A stretch of 64,000 nucleotides of DNA from Datura wrightii (Eukaryota > Streptophyta > Magnoliopsida > Solanales > Solanaceae): positions 92,586,001-92,650,000 of the forward strand of contig JASDFA010000010.1 in assembly GCA_035772735.1 (NCBI GenBank), written 5' to 3'. The notes under the pieces were generated by a model. The model was not told where the DNA came from and made no database searches. It was given only the letters and a program-made list of their open reading frames with translations. The first letter of the stretch is position 1. Each line of letters begins with the position of its first letter. This document shows, piece by piece, positions 9,832-20,606 of this stretch. The position numbers were made by a program, and so were the translations under genes.

Positions 9832-11599
9832 TATTTAAAAGTCTTGACGCGGTATGTTAAGCTTCATTTAAGCTTTAAAGTCCCATGTTTTATAGAGGAT
9901 AAATGTTAAGATTATGCCTAGCCTAAGGGAGATACCTAAAGTGTGATATTGTGTTGATTGTTGTTGTAGTTGTACATTGAGTTGGAGACCCCTCAGCGTG
10001 GGCATTGTTAGCTGGTCCTTACTATATGTCATGTGTATATATATGTGATGTTACATGTGTTTAAAGGTTTGGTTGCTATCTGAAATTGGTGAAAGAGCTG
10101 AGATGAGGACGTGTAAATGATTCTAAGCTACGTTAAGACGTTGCAAGCTATTGAGGGTAAACGAGTTTACCGAATTAGGATTACCTGGTTATGGTTTTCC
10201 CTTATCTTATATGTATTTTATGAAATATGTCAGGCCAAGGGGAGATATCATAATCCCTTTCCCTTAAGTCGAATGACAAGCTAGCGGGTTTCTGAGCTCT
10301 AATGTCCCGTGGAGATGATCCACAAATTTTGTTGAAACTCTTAGGTTATCCGTAGTTTCTTATGATTCATACAAGTTTTTACTACATGCATTTAAGTTCT
10401 ATTTCTTAGCTTTGCATGTTATATGTACTCAGTTCAAGTGATGAATTACGAAGGAGGCTTATGTAGGCCACATGTGTAGTATTCATCATTTCTATGTTGT
10501 ATGTATTGAGCTGGTCCAGTATTAAGCCATATCGGCTCCATTTATGATTTTGTCTAACCTTTATTGATTTTACCTCGGTGTGTTACACCGACTCGAGGTC
10601 TTATTAATTTTAGCCCGATGTGGTACACCGGCTGGACGTAGTTTACCCCGGTATGGTACACCGGCTAGAGGCATTTTTATTTTTATCCCGGTATAGTACA
10701 CCGGCTGGAGGCATTTTTACTTTTACCCCAGTGTGGTACACTGGCTGGACGGATTGTATAGATTTTATGGTCGGCTGTCTGCTGGCATTTCAGTTATAGT
10801 CTTTGTTGTGCATTAGATGATTGCATTTATACTTCAATAATAAGTTATTGTCAGGTTTCTATTTTCAGAATTTTATGTTGTTACTACTCCTTATTTCAGA
10901 CCTAATTATCATTTTTATCTTACATATTTACAGTTTTCAGCCTTATATACCAGTATATTTTATTCGTACTGACGTCCCTTCATCTATGGACCCTTCCTGC
11001 AATCGTGTTGCAGGTACAGGCCGAGGCTCAGATCATCGGACGTAGTAGGAGCCAGACTTCAACAGAATAGTGGTATGCTCCTCTCTTCCAGGAGCCATGT
11101 CCTAATTTGGACTATTTTCAGTTTTGTGTAAAACATGGGTAGGCTGGGGCCCTGTCCCGTGCATTTCAGTTTGTTTACTCTGTAGAGACTGATGTTGACC
11201 AGTTTGTATAGTCGTGTGGGTTGTGTAGTCATATCGATTTTTCATTGGCTTGCTTAGCTTTATTGTAGCCTTGTCGGCTTTCCAGGTTGCATATTTATAA
11301 TTGTCAAGGCTTTATTGGCCCAGAATTTATCCTGGGTTGTTGTGACAGGTGCCTTGGTCAACCTTAGTGTTATATTAAAGATGTTATATAGCCGGCTTCT
11401 CGATCGACCATGAATCGAGTGCCAGTTGCGCCCTACCCTAGTTTTGTGGCGTGACAGACTTATACATATCTTATGATATGATTCATTTTCGCTTTAGATA
11501 TGCTCTCTGTCATGCTATGTATGTGCCATGGGTTAGCTTCGAGCCTATTTTGGTTCTAGGTCCCGTGTCGCATTTGGGGTCTATGCTCGGATCGTGACA
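9832..11599 (+). repeat. E: 5' LTR, 3' part
   Basis: The region ends in GTGACA at 11599, immediately before a tRNA-iMet type PBS. Its 5' end is missing because A is inserted there. It contains no coding region. A five-copy palindrome array lies at 10575-10745. The LTR sequence is not obviously close to those of D, F, G or H, although the encoded gag is of the same type. Confidence 0.85.
10560..10755 (+). repeat. E LTR: five tandem units, each with a short palindrome
   Basis: Units spaced 34-41 bp contain palindromes at 10575-10591, 10615-10631, 10648-10664, 10688-10704 and 10729-10745. The consensus is CCGGTGT-GGT-ACACCGG. Units 1 (TCGGTGT/ACACCGA) and 5 (CCAGTGT/ACACTGG) each changed both arms and keep perfect pairing. 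Units 2, 3 and 4 each carry at least one unpaired change. The repeated flank is GGCTGGAGGCATTTTTA. Confidence 0.85.
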
Positions 11600-11603
11600 A
11601 ACT

Positions 11604-11615
11604 TGGTATTAGAGC
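11604..11615 (+). other. E: primer binding site (tRNA-iMet type)
   Basis: TGGTATTAGAGC lies four bases after the LTR end. It differs at one base from the initiator-Met PBS TGGTATCAGAGC used by most Ty3/gypsy chromoviruses. Confidence 0.85.
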
Positions 11616-11808
11616 CTCAGGTTTAGGTGTATCCTAAGGTGTCTGAAATTTTTGTTGAGTCTTTTTCGTAGGTGTGAAGTACACCACACTTGTGAGGGAG
11701 AGGCTACTAGACATTTTAGGAAAAGTTTCCTTCATTCATGATTCTATCTCATGCTATGAAGTTCAACTCTTTAACCTTATAACTCTTGATATACACGCTT
11801 GCAGAAAT

Positions 11809-12054
11809 ATGCCTCCTTCGCCGAGTTAGCAGAAGAAGAAATGGCAATGGATTGGCCATGGCAATGGCAATGGAGATGGCATCAGCCAGCCCCACCAACT
11901 TTAGTTGATCCTATGCAGGAGTGGGTGACTCATACTGAGTTATGGGCTACTTTTTCAACGCCAGCATAGGCTATGACAGTCCAGGTCAACTAGCAGGTTG
12001 TGGCTCAAGTGCACATGAATGGGAATGCGGCAGCAGCTAGAGTGCAAGACTTCA
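11809..12054 (+). pseudogene. E: gag, N-terminal part
   Basis: An ATG at 11809 opens a degenerate gag. A GNGNGDG stretch, THTEL and finally AAARVQDF can be followed across stops (for example TAG within PA*AMTV and VN*QVV). The last bases before 12055 are CTTCA, the target of insertion D. The homologous D gag starts similarly with a GNGDG-rich N-terminus. The frame resumes at 54202. Confidence 0.78.
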
Positions 12055-12206
12055 CGTCATGACCCAAACATAGGCCCGGATCTATACACGGAACCTAGAA
12101 CTATAAATGGATACAATTCAACCAATGGCATGAACATCACAACTAAATCTCAACACGATAAATGCGGAAATCTAATGTTTAAATAGTGGAAGTTTGAAAA
12201 TACAAT
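12055..12206 (-). repeat. D: 3' LTR, distal piece
   Basis: The 152 bases beginning CGTCATGACCC align with the first bases of D's other LTR at 52089 (shared blocks CATGAACAT, ACAACTAAA, GATAAATGC). They continue after element B at 22077. The terminal TG has become CG. The last five bases, ACAAT, are B's target site. Confidence 0.85.
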
Positions 12207-13671
12207 TGTTCGCGCTCTGCTGCTCGGTATATATTATACACCGACACGCAAGTGTACGTGGTCAAACAAGTAATAAAGTGGCTAAGTAGCCAAGTATCGA
12301 TCCAAGGAGGCTGCTCTAGATATGCAAAACTGCCCAGTTTACTATATCTCTATTCTATTTCTAACTATGTTAACAACAATCCAACCAAGATTTGAGTGAG
12401 TTTTGTTTCTAAACTAATTATCTACTAAAAGTAATAACTACTATTTACGTTGAGTTTAGACAATGGATATGCACATGCCAAGGTTAAGAACGAGTAATGA
12501 ACTTGATAATCATGATAATTTGGTCATCTTCTTCTTCATATTGCTAGCCAAGAACGTTTGCCTAGAAATTAAAACTTCCGTATTTAATTTCACTTTAGAT
12601 TCATAAACCATTCGTCTACATTTCTGTGATCAAATGCAATTTATGACCTAACACTACAATTCCGGTTCCTAAATTGACTAATACGGCTTTCAAGTATATT
12701 TCTATCAAGAAAGCACATCAAAACCAAATTTTCCCAAATCAAGTTAAGAACAATACCCTATTAATTCACAACTTTCCAATTTCATGCTCTCTCGAGTGAA
12801 ATTGGACTTTTTAGATATACATTAATGGTGGCCAATCAAGAATGTAATAAGCACAAGAATTAATAGAACAACATGCAAGAAGAAGAAGAAACCATATCAA
12901 TTATTACCAACATTCATTACACAAGTTCAAAACCTCAGCAAGAAAGGAATTAGCCACTCATTCTTGGATTAATCATCCTAGAATGAGTGTGAATCATGCA
13001 TACAATTGAAGGAAAGAAAAAGGTAAGAGAAGAAAACTCTTATCTTTTCTATTCTTCAACTGCCATAAAACCACGTTCCTGCTCCCACTTCTGAACTCAG
13101 GCTAAATAACTAAAACTAAAAAACTCTCCTTTAAAAATAACCTAAGTGTGCTATTTATACTAGTGGGAAATTTTTCCTGGAATAACAAGCAACGTGTCAT
13201 GGAGGCCAATGCGGAGCACTGCCTCCGTGACACGTCGTGGACGCGGACCCTCTCTGGAAATTGCATGGTCCGGATAATTAGCCTCAACGTGGCACGGAGG
13301 CCATCGCGGAGGCCTGTCTCTGTGCCACGGAGCTGACGCGCAGGCACACTGGAAATTGCCACTTTTATTTCTGCCCAGGCAGTGTGCTACCGCGATGGCA
13401 GCGTGGCACGGCTCCATCGCGGAGCCACTGTAAAATGTGCCATCCGAGTTCTTTTCCACGCTCGCATCCAAGTCCAACTCCGACATAGTTCCAACACGCA
13501 TTTTAGCTCTTAAAAATCACATTATCCTGCAAAACAAATGCTAATCATGTTGGTTAGTATAAATTCGCATTTTATTACCAAATACATGATATTATATACA
13601 CATTGCACAACAAACAAGGTAAAAATGATACGTTTGAGTATCACTTGGGCATATAAATCTGCCCAAGATCA
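12207..13671 (-). repeat. B: 3' LTR, 1465 bp
   Basis: It pairs with 20607-22071 at a constant offset of 8400 with no indels. A TATA box (TATAAATAG on the minus strand) lies at 13159-13151. The GC-rich palindrome module is at about 13190-13430, and CTCCGTGCCACGGAG is seen intact in the partner copy. The end nearest the window start has a G-box-like CCACGTACAC context and an extra CTCTGCTGCTCGG block absent from A and C. Confidence 0.96.
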
Positions 13672-15492
13672 CTTACCCTACACTTAAATCCTTGTTCGTC
13701 CTCGAACAACACATACACAAATCATGCACATCACATCTCAACCTTTGTCACTATGGTGCAACCATTTACGTTACGGTCATACCGATTATTCGATTTTTTC
13801 AAATCATCAAGAAAACATGCTTGGTCGTACAAGACAATGACCTTAATACATCGAGGCTTCCTAGACTTTTAAGAATTGATTCTTGATATCGGCAAACTCA
13901 TGTAAATCAACTAATCTAGAAATCCGACACGAAAATCAATCTGTCATCAAGCATGTACCCTCACAACTCGAGAGAAACTTCCCCTTTTATGCTCGTGCAG
14001 CACACAAACATGCAAGTAGGGGCATATAAAAATTAATTTCACTCTCTCTCCCAAAAGAATTCACATGCATCATGTCATGACCCATAGGCTTGCCCTTAGT
14101 GTATTACTCCACTAATATAAAGAAATGCAGTGTAGGATCAAATAGGACTTTTAATGGGTTGTAACTGGGCTATGGATCTAGTATATATATATTGGATTAG
14201 CCAATAATAGTAGCTAGCATCCTTAAGCGCCTTTTCAACTCATTCCCATCGACTCATGGACATTGTTCCTCTCTTTTCTCTTTTTCTCCCATTCATGCTG
14301 GTTTACTTTCATACAGCCCATTTCATCAGGCACACTTGACCCCAAACGGAAGGTTTTCATGTACCCTCAATTTCATTTAATTACAACTAGTGCCTCTTCA
14401 ACATCATCTTTTCTTTCCTCACTTTGCTTTTCTTTTCTTTTCACTCTTTTCACTCTTTAACACTTTGGGAAACAATTTTCTGTTCTTTGTAAGCGCTTAA
14501 GAGCTTCTTATAGACTTTAAGGCTAATGAAAAGAAGGAATAAAGCTTAGTTCATACAATTCTGGACAAAAGAAAGAAATCGGCTAAAGGCTCAACGGGCT
14601 GACTAGGGTATACAACATATAAAAAGGTAGAATTTGACAAGAAAAAAAAATGGAAACTAACGGTTAAAACAAAGAAATGCCTACATCCTTTCCGACACTA
14701 CACCTCCTTCATTTCGCTTTGTATACACGCCAGGCAAGTTCTAGACAAGTCACAATGACATGGAATAGCAAAACCTCACTCACACTTCATGCACATGCTC
14801 GAATCAAGATGCATTCACAGACTCTTTAATTAGTAAATTACATGAATTCAAGATTAAGCCTCAATCATAATGAACCAAATTCTATAGCCTAGGTAACTCA
14901 ACATATTTACACAATTACATGCTTTCAAATGAATCACTTTCACAATTCGAACATCAATTACACACGCAACAAAATTTTAGCAACCATAAGCAACTACAGT
15001 TTATTGATGCAATCCACCAAAGAAACTAAAAACAAAACATCTACTCCTATCGACTACATTTCCCTTAAGACGGTCGTCATCCATCCATCATAGAGAATGT
15101 TCACTAACTATGACATCGGTTCAATGGGACTATTCTCGGTAAAAGAACCGAAAACAAACTCCGAAAAACCCAAAAATAAAAATTCAAAATTTTTGCAACA
15201 CATCGATCATTTCGATGAAAAAAAAAATTTACAAAATATGTTGATAAGTGCAACATCTTTTCGCAAAAAATTTGAAAAATATCGATCATATCGATAGAGA
15301 AAAAATATTTATAAAATTTACAAAATATTTACAAAGGCAACCATAACTTTTTAAAAACACACATCATTAGCCACAAACAAATATATACACATCATTCACA
15401 AATCAGTTCACAACAACAGGGAAAGCACAGACATACATAAACGTCAAGGAAGAATATACAACATATTTAGAGCCTATGACCAGCACCTAACT
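13672..15492 (-). other. B: polypurine tract and long untranslated region after ORF3
   Basis: On the minus strand TTTAAGTGTAGGGTAAG (about 13689-13672) directly precedes the 3' LTR and is the probable polypurine tract. The remaining 1.8 kb has no supportable gene; short open frames there lack family resemblance. It includes an AT-rich imperfect duplication around 15196-15340 with ATCGAT-type palindromes. The corresponding region of C (48273-49815) shares blocks such as CCATCCATCATAG near 15080. Confidence 0.75.
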
Positions 15493-15535
15493 ACTCCCCA
15501 CCCCACACTTAAATCGAACACTGTCCCCAGTGTTC
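15493..15535 (-). other. B: post-ORF3 hairpin and polypurine-like tract
   Basis: GAACACTG (15516-15523) and CAGTGTTC (15528-15535) are perfect inverted arms around TCCC. The tract AAGTGTGGGGTGGGGAG on the minus strand lies at 15509-15493, three to seven bases away. It is nearly identical to the tract next to the 3' LTR of C, yet lies 1.8 kb from B's own 3' LTR. Confidence 0.8.
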
Positions 15536-15579
15536 ACAAAAATACAAAGCACAAAATTGTGGGTGGTGAAACTCCCTGC

Positions 15580-16800
15580 TCAGTCGAAATATTCGACTTC
15601 CTCATCCGGTGCTGCGGCCTCGTCGCCCATATCTGAATCAGCTCCCTCGCCGTCATCGGACTCCACATCAGAGTCCTCACGACGTGTCTCCTCATCAGTA
15701 GGGACGTCGTCGTCAGTCGGCTCCACAAAGGCTGGCTCCACCTTGCATAAAGCTCTGGCGTTCTCGCCAAAAGGGTAGTCCAGCTTCAGCTGCCATAATT
15801 CATCCTCGGTGGCTGGTCTCCCACCTATCCATAGCTGCAGCATCTGCATACCGAACATACGAGCCATATACTGGTCGTCACGAGCATGTCGCTCGCCCAG
15901 AGTCAGCACAGGTCCGTGTGTAGTGTCGGGGGCCTTGGTCTTTGTCACATCAAGGGCCCTCCGCTCCAACTGCGGAATGTAATCCAAGGCTTCTTCCTCA
16001 ACGTCGAGTCCTCGGAGGAAGGTGGTGATGAGTCCACCAAACCCGTATCTGTGGCCCTGGTGTAGTCTGGCTCTCTTCATGGCGGATATTATAACCGCCC
16101 CCACATTAATCTCAAGCCCTTTCATAAGGGCATACACCAGGCAGACACGGTCCTGGGTCACGTCTGTCATATGTACTCCCGGGATCAAACACGAACATAC
16201 AATTTTTAGCCAGATTTTGGCCTCCCTGTTCATCTGCGAATAAGGCAGAGTCTGGTGGTAACCCCTCTCTTTGTGTCTACTCCATCGGGCTGTGGATCGA
16301 GCCCCACACAACGTACGTCTGATGTCGGCGTACGGTGGGGTGACGTTGAGCTGGCGGAGAACGTGGGCGTCTGTGTCCCGCGCTCCAACGATGGCATTCA
16401 GCTGCTGGGGTTCCAGAGTGACAATCTGCCCTCTGATTTTAATAGTGTGGCTTCTGATGGCCGGGTTCCAGTTGGCATAAAATTCCCGGACCAAGTGAAG
16501 GTTGCACTCCTTGGGCTCCTGAAAAATAAATCTAAGCCCAGCTGCTTCAATCCTTTGTACGATGTGAGGGAACTCCTGTGCGAGTGGTTCCCTTGCAATA
16601 TGTTCCTCCGGGAAGTACTTGTTCTCCTTATGCTTTGCGTACCATTTCTTCCCTTCATCGGTGACCCATCGTGTTCCGTATCGGCTGTGTTGACCGCGTG
16701 GAACAGCAGGTGCAGCTGGGACAGCAGTGCCCAGTCTCATTCTCTTTCTGTCGGTGCCTGAGGTTGAAGCACCCTTGCCTTTATCTTGTCGGCTGGCCAT
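15580..16800 (-). CDS. B: intact ORF3, 406-residue putative plant transposon protein
   Basis: An uninterrupted frame runs from ATG at 16800 to TGA at 15582-15580. An upstream in-frame TTG at 16812 is less likely, since it lies in the putative intron. Residues 1-40 are basic and low-complexity (QDKGKG, DRKRMR). A conserved core follows, with YGTRWV (41-46), EPLAQEFP (71-78), REFYANW (105-111), PPYADIRRTLCG, LMKGLEINVGAVIISAMKRA and ERHARDDQYMARMFGMQ. The last 50 residues are strongly acidic. No signal peptide, membrane span or catalytic motif can be seen. It occupies the env-like position of Athila, but its sequence does not look like an envelope. Its integrity in an element lacking pol is notable. 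Confidence 0.9.
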   Translation of the reverse strand: MASRQDKGKGASTSGTDRKRMRLGTAVPAAPAVPRGQHSRYGTRWVTDEGKKWYAKHKENKYFPEEHIAREPLAQEFPHIVQRIEAAGLRFIFQEPKECNLHLVREFYANWNPAIRSHTIKIRGQIVTLEPQQLNAIVGARDTDAHVLRQLNVTPPYADIRRTLCGARSTARWSRHKERGYHQTLPYSQMNREAKIWLKIVCSCLIPGVHMTDVTQDRVCLVYALMKGLEINVGAVIISAMKRARLHQGHRYGFGGLITTFLRGLDVEEEALDYIPQLERRALDVTKTKAPDTTHGPVLTLGERHARDDQYMARMFGMQMLQLWIGGRPATEDELWQLKLDYPFGENARALCKVEPAFVEPTDDDVPTDEETRREDSDVESDDGEGADSDMGDEAAAPDEEVEYFD

Positions 16801-16805
16801 TGTAC

Positions 16806-17510
16806 CTGTCAATTTACACAGACAAGCACAACGTTAAGCTAAAAACTTGTTAGCTTTGGCTAAGGTCGGGTTAAACAAAATTTACCCCACACTTAGTCTT
16901 TAACAATATTTACAACATGTTAGCAAGGATAGCTCTCTTTACACCCCAAACACAATCACTATAAACATATTGCTTAGTGCGTTCACAAATATTCGACAGC
17001 ATAACGGCTAGCGAACTACTCAGACTTCATACAGCTAATCCAATCCTACTATCGACAGCTATTCACCCCTAGAACTTAGCAATGATAACAACAACAAAAT
17101 AGAAACAACAATATAAACATTTTATATACACTAATCTAAGCAATTCAACCAATTCACATATTACGCAATGTCCCACAAAAAATCGAGAATTAGTCGTCTT
17201 TCACCAATTATACAATATTTACCACGACTTATCTCAAATAATAAACACACCCCGGCATCAATTTCGTCAAACTATCAAGTTACCCAAGTTAAAATTCAAC
17301 AACCCCAAGCCCTAGAACTCAATTCGACAATCAACAATGAATTATTCAATCAATCGATAAGTTCACTTGTCAACTACAACAATCCGAACACAATCAATCG
17401 CAAAATAATTCAGGTCATGTTTAATTTCTACCTAGGGTGATATATCTCACCTCACATGCTCAAAATCGACAAAAATCGCCAAAAAATTGAGATAGACGAT
17501 GAAAACATAC
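16806..17510 (-). other. B: conserved putative intron before ORF3
   Basis: CAAG|GTATGT at 17510 and GACAG|G at 16806 define 705 bases, followed after six bases by the ORF3 ATG. The donor is a near-consensus plant site. The interior is AT-rich and non-coding and shares blocks with A and C, such as TCTGAGTAGT. Confidence 0.68.
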
Positions 17511-17649
17511 CTTGGAATTGAAGAATCGATAAAGACTTGACGTTTTCCTTGCCTCTTAACGTGGCACGGACCTTGGGGGTAGGGGAATGGGTGTTTGGTC
17601 GCGGAGGGAAGAGGGAATGGGGAAAATAGGGGCGAAATCGGGGGTTTTT

Positions 17650-17775
17650 ATTAAGAAAACACGCGGGTCACCCAGAAACCCGATGTGACCCGGCACTGGG
17701 ATAAGGGCAACGTGTCACGGAGGGTAACGCGGAGGCCCTCCTCCGTGACACGGCGCCAACGCGCCAGTGCTCTGT
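17650..17775 (-). promoter_or_regulatory. B: U3-like palindrome module between pol and ORF3
   Basis: One copy of the GC-rich unit is present. On the plus strand it reads CGTGTCACGGAGG, AACGCGGAGG, then CCTCCGTGACACGG at about 17710-17753, matching the module upstream of the LTR TATA box. It is followed toward ORF3 by GGGTCAC/CCCGATG repeats (17660-17695) and TTAATAAAAACC. The arrangement matches A and C. Confidence 0.58.
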
Positions 17776-18011
17776 TTCACTATCAAATTTTATTTTTCAT
17801 ACCTCGCCTCATTTTCTCGATTCCACGTATTTTTCCTACGGTATACCTGAAAATAACCTCACTAAACAAAAATTGGTTAAATGACTAGATTCCCTACTAA
17901 AAAAATAAAATTACTAATTAAAATGCACATCTAAACCTAGTCAATAAAAAGAAAAGAAAATAAAATAAAAGAAAAACTTTACACTAAGGAAAAAGAAAGA
18001 AAAATATTTTT

Positions 18012-18029
18012 CACGGGTTGCCTCCCGTG
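18012..18029 (-). other. B: CACGGG-AGGCAA-CCCGTG hairpin after pol
   Basis: This is an exact copy of the hairpin in A and C, 41 bases downstream of the remnant pol stop (18072-18070). It persists although most of pol is gone. Confidence 0.78.
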
Positions 18030-18069
18030 CAGCGCCTGGTTTAACGTCGCGGCTCGACAGCCTTTACGC

Positions 18070-20463
18070 TCAATTTTCTACTAGGGAGATGGACGATTTG
18101 ACCCGATCATGGTCATCTCCCCAGTAGTTCTCAACCTTGTCTGGTGGCCTACCTAGTAACTCTCAGGAATCACTCAATCCATTTGCATTCCCATGATCAA
18201 TCACGTTGATCACCGAGAGTTCCTTATAGACAGTCGGGAGCTTAGGTGCCTTGTACACGTCGAACACCTCAACCTTGTCGTGTGCTCGCATCGTGAGTTG
18301 ACCCGCAGCTACATCGATCAATGCCTTTCCGGTTGCCAAAAAGGGTCGTCCCAAAATAAATGGGACTTCCGCATCTGTTTCAAAATCCAGAACAATGAAA
18401 TCTACCGGAAAAATGAGGGAGCCTACCTGCACTAGCACATCCTCAACAATGCCATCCGGCTTAGCTAAAGACCTGTCTGCTAGCTGCAAGATCACTGTTG
18501 TAGGTCTAGGACTCCCTAGCCCTAACTTTCTGAATACCGAAGATGGCATCAGATTTATACTTGCCCCCAAGTCGCATAGCCCACGAGCTCGGATACTTTG
18601 CCCAATCGTCAGCTGGATAGTAAAACTTCCAGGATCCTTCAGTTTAGTGGGCAACCTGTTCTGAATACGGGATGTGCATTCCTCCGTTAAAGCCACCGTG
18701 GCATACTCGGTCAAGCGACTTTTGTTGGCCACGATGTCTTTGATATACTTTGCATATTTTGGCACACCCTGCAAGACATCAACAAGAGGTAAGTTAACAT
18801 GTACCTGTTTAAGTACCTCCATGAATTTCTGGAAACACGCCTCCTCCTTGTGTTTCTTAAGTCGTTGAGGGAACGGGGGTGGAGGCCTTGTTGGTTCAGC
18901 TTCTTTGGTCTTCCCCGTATCTGAGGTTTGTTCTCCCTCAACATCTGCTGCTCCTGACTTCTGAGGCGGTCTTTCCGGTTCCACCTCCTTTAATTGTAAA
19001 CCACTCCTCGTGGTCACTGCATTTACCTGCTTAGGATTGGGATCCGTGTCGCTAGGTAGTCCTCCCCTTGGTCTAGTATTTTGGGCACTAGCAAATTGCC
19101 CAAACTGATATTCAAGAGCCTTGGTTGCCAATTGATTGTTCTTTACTTCGGCCGCCAGTTTGACATATTCAGCCTGCAATTGTGCCTGGTTGGCAATCAT
19201 GGTTTTGAACATTTCCTCAATAGTCGGTGATGGTGGTAGAGGAGGGGCATTGTGATTTCTGAACTGATTCTGATAGCCTTGTTGCCCTCCTTGTTTCCTG
19301 TGCATACCCTGCCCTGAACCTTGACCTTGTTGATTGTTGCTACCCCACGAAAAATTTGGATGATTCCTCCAATTCGAGTTGTAGCCACCACCAAACTGCT
19401 GTTGATTCCTCTGTGCATTGCCCACAAAGTTGACAGAATCAGGATTTGCACCACAGCATTCGGCTGAATGCTCACTACTACCACACACTTCACACCACAT
19501 CTGTTGGACTGAATTGACTGAGGCTGACGGCTGGTTCAAATTCATATCGCTGAAGTGAGTGTTTAACTGATTTTGCAAAGCAGCTATCTGAGCAGCGATA
19601 GCTATGAATCCATCCACTTCAAGCATTCCCGCTGCTTTCCTTGCTCCACCTCTTGAAGAATCTGCATTCCATTTCGGATTGCCTTGTGAAATTCAGTTGA
19701 GCAAAGTGTACAGCTCCTCATAAGTCTTCTCTAGCGCTTGCCCTCCAGCTGCTGAGTCTAACAAAATTTTAGTGTGGGGTTCCAAACCCTCAATAAAAGT
19801 GTGGACCAACACCTCATTTGACTGATGATGATGAGAACAGTCCCGCAACATGGACTTGAATCTTTCCCAGGCTTGATAAAGATTTTCTCCTTCCCTCTGT
19901 TTAAAACTTAGAATCTGACTTCTAAGTTTAGCTGTTTTACCTGAAGGGAAAAATCTGATCAAGAACTTCTTTGCAAGATCATCCCACGTTGATATAGAGT
20001 TGGGTGGTTCAGCTTTTAACCACCTCTTGGCTTCACCAAGTAAGGAAAATGGAAATAAGGTGAGCCGAACATAATCAGGTGACACTCCAGCGGGGATGTA
20101 AGTGTCACTTATCTCCAAAAAGTTCTGGAGATGTTGTTGTGGATCTTCGTGAGGGAGACCGGTAAACTGCCCGCTAGTGTGCAAAAGTTGCACCATATTT
20201 TGCTTTAACTCAAATCTCCCCCCAGGCTCTGGTTTGCGGATGCTGGAATGTACATTATTAGCGTGTGGGATTGCCACCTCGCGAACCGGCCTGGCTGCTA
20301 CTTCCTCGGGCACTAACACTGCCCGCACAACTGGTGGATTGGGTTGCTCCATCATAGACTGTTTGAGCAACTGCAACTTCTTCCGAAGAGCTTCCCTACG
20401 TTGACTGTACAATTCACGTTCTGGCTCTAAGTAAGATTCCACCAGCTCCTTGTCCCTTGCCAG
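18070..20463 (-). pseudogene. B: gag-protease with residual pol C-terminus, two TGA stops
   Basis: One reading frame runs from a CTG (20463, context TGA ACA CTG GCA) to TGA at 18072, interrupted only by TGA at 19695-19693 and at 18165-18163. The first stop replaces Arg of LLNRISQG, which suggests CGA to TGA. Gag holds RKPEPGGRFELKQNM, the SFKQREGENLYQAWERF block, and a CEVCGSSEHSAEC knuckle. Protease has CDLGASINLMP and ILGRPFLATG, apparently intact. After DVYKAPKLPT the sequence jumps to the last 30 or so codons of pol (VENYWGDDHDRVKSSI) in the same frame, so RT, RNase H and integrase were removed in frame. Confidence 0.88.
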
Positions 20464-20583
20464 TGTTCACAGAAATAAAAATCTGCAAAATACAGGCTAA
20501 GACCAAGTTGTTAACACTTAAGAAAATAAAAATACAAATACAGTAAATTTACACTAAACAAAATTTTACAAATCGCCTAGCCT

Positions 20584-20600
20584 CCCCGGCAACGGCGCCA
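20584..20600 (-). other. B: primer binding site (tRNA-Asp type)
   Basis: TGGCGCCGTTGCCGGGG on the minus strand, six bases inside the 5' LTR. Downstream, GTAAAATT (20569) and TTTTGCAG (20483) bound a possible 87-base leader intron at the same place as in A. Confidence 0.9.
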
Positions 20601-20606
20601 AAAACT

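Noticed and set aside
9832..11599. Host gene or promoter between A and D
   Set aside because: It ends exactly at a chromovirus PBS followed by gag and is explained as E's LTR; no conserved host protein is encoded.
15190..15345. Imperfect AT-rich duplication with ATCGAT-type palindromes in B's untranslated region
   Set aside because: Low complexity and not clearly shared with A or C, so kept only as a remark in the UTR entry.
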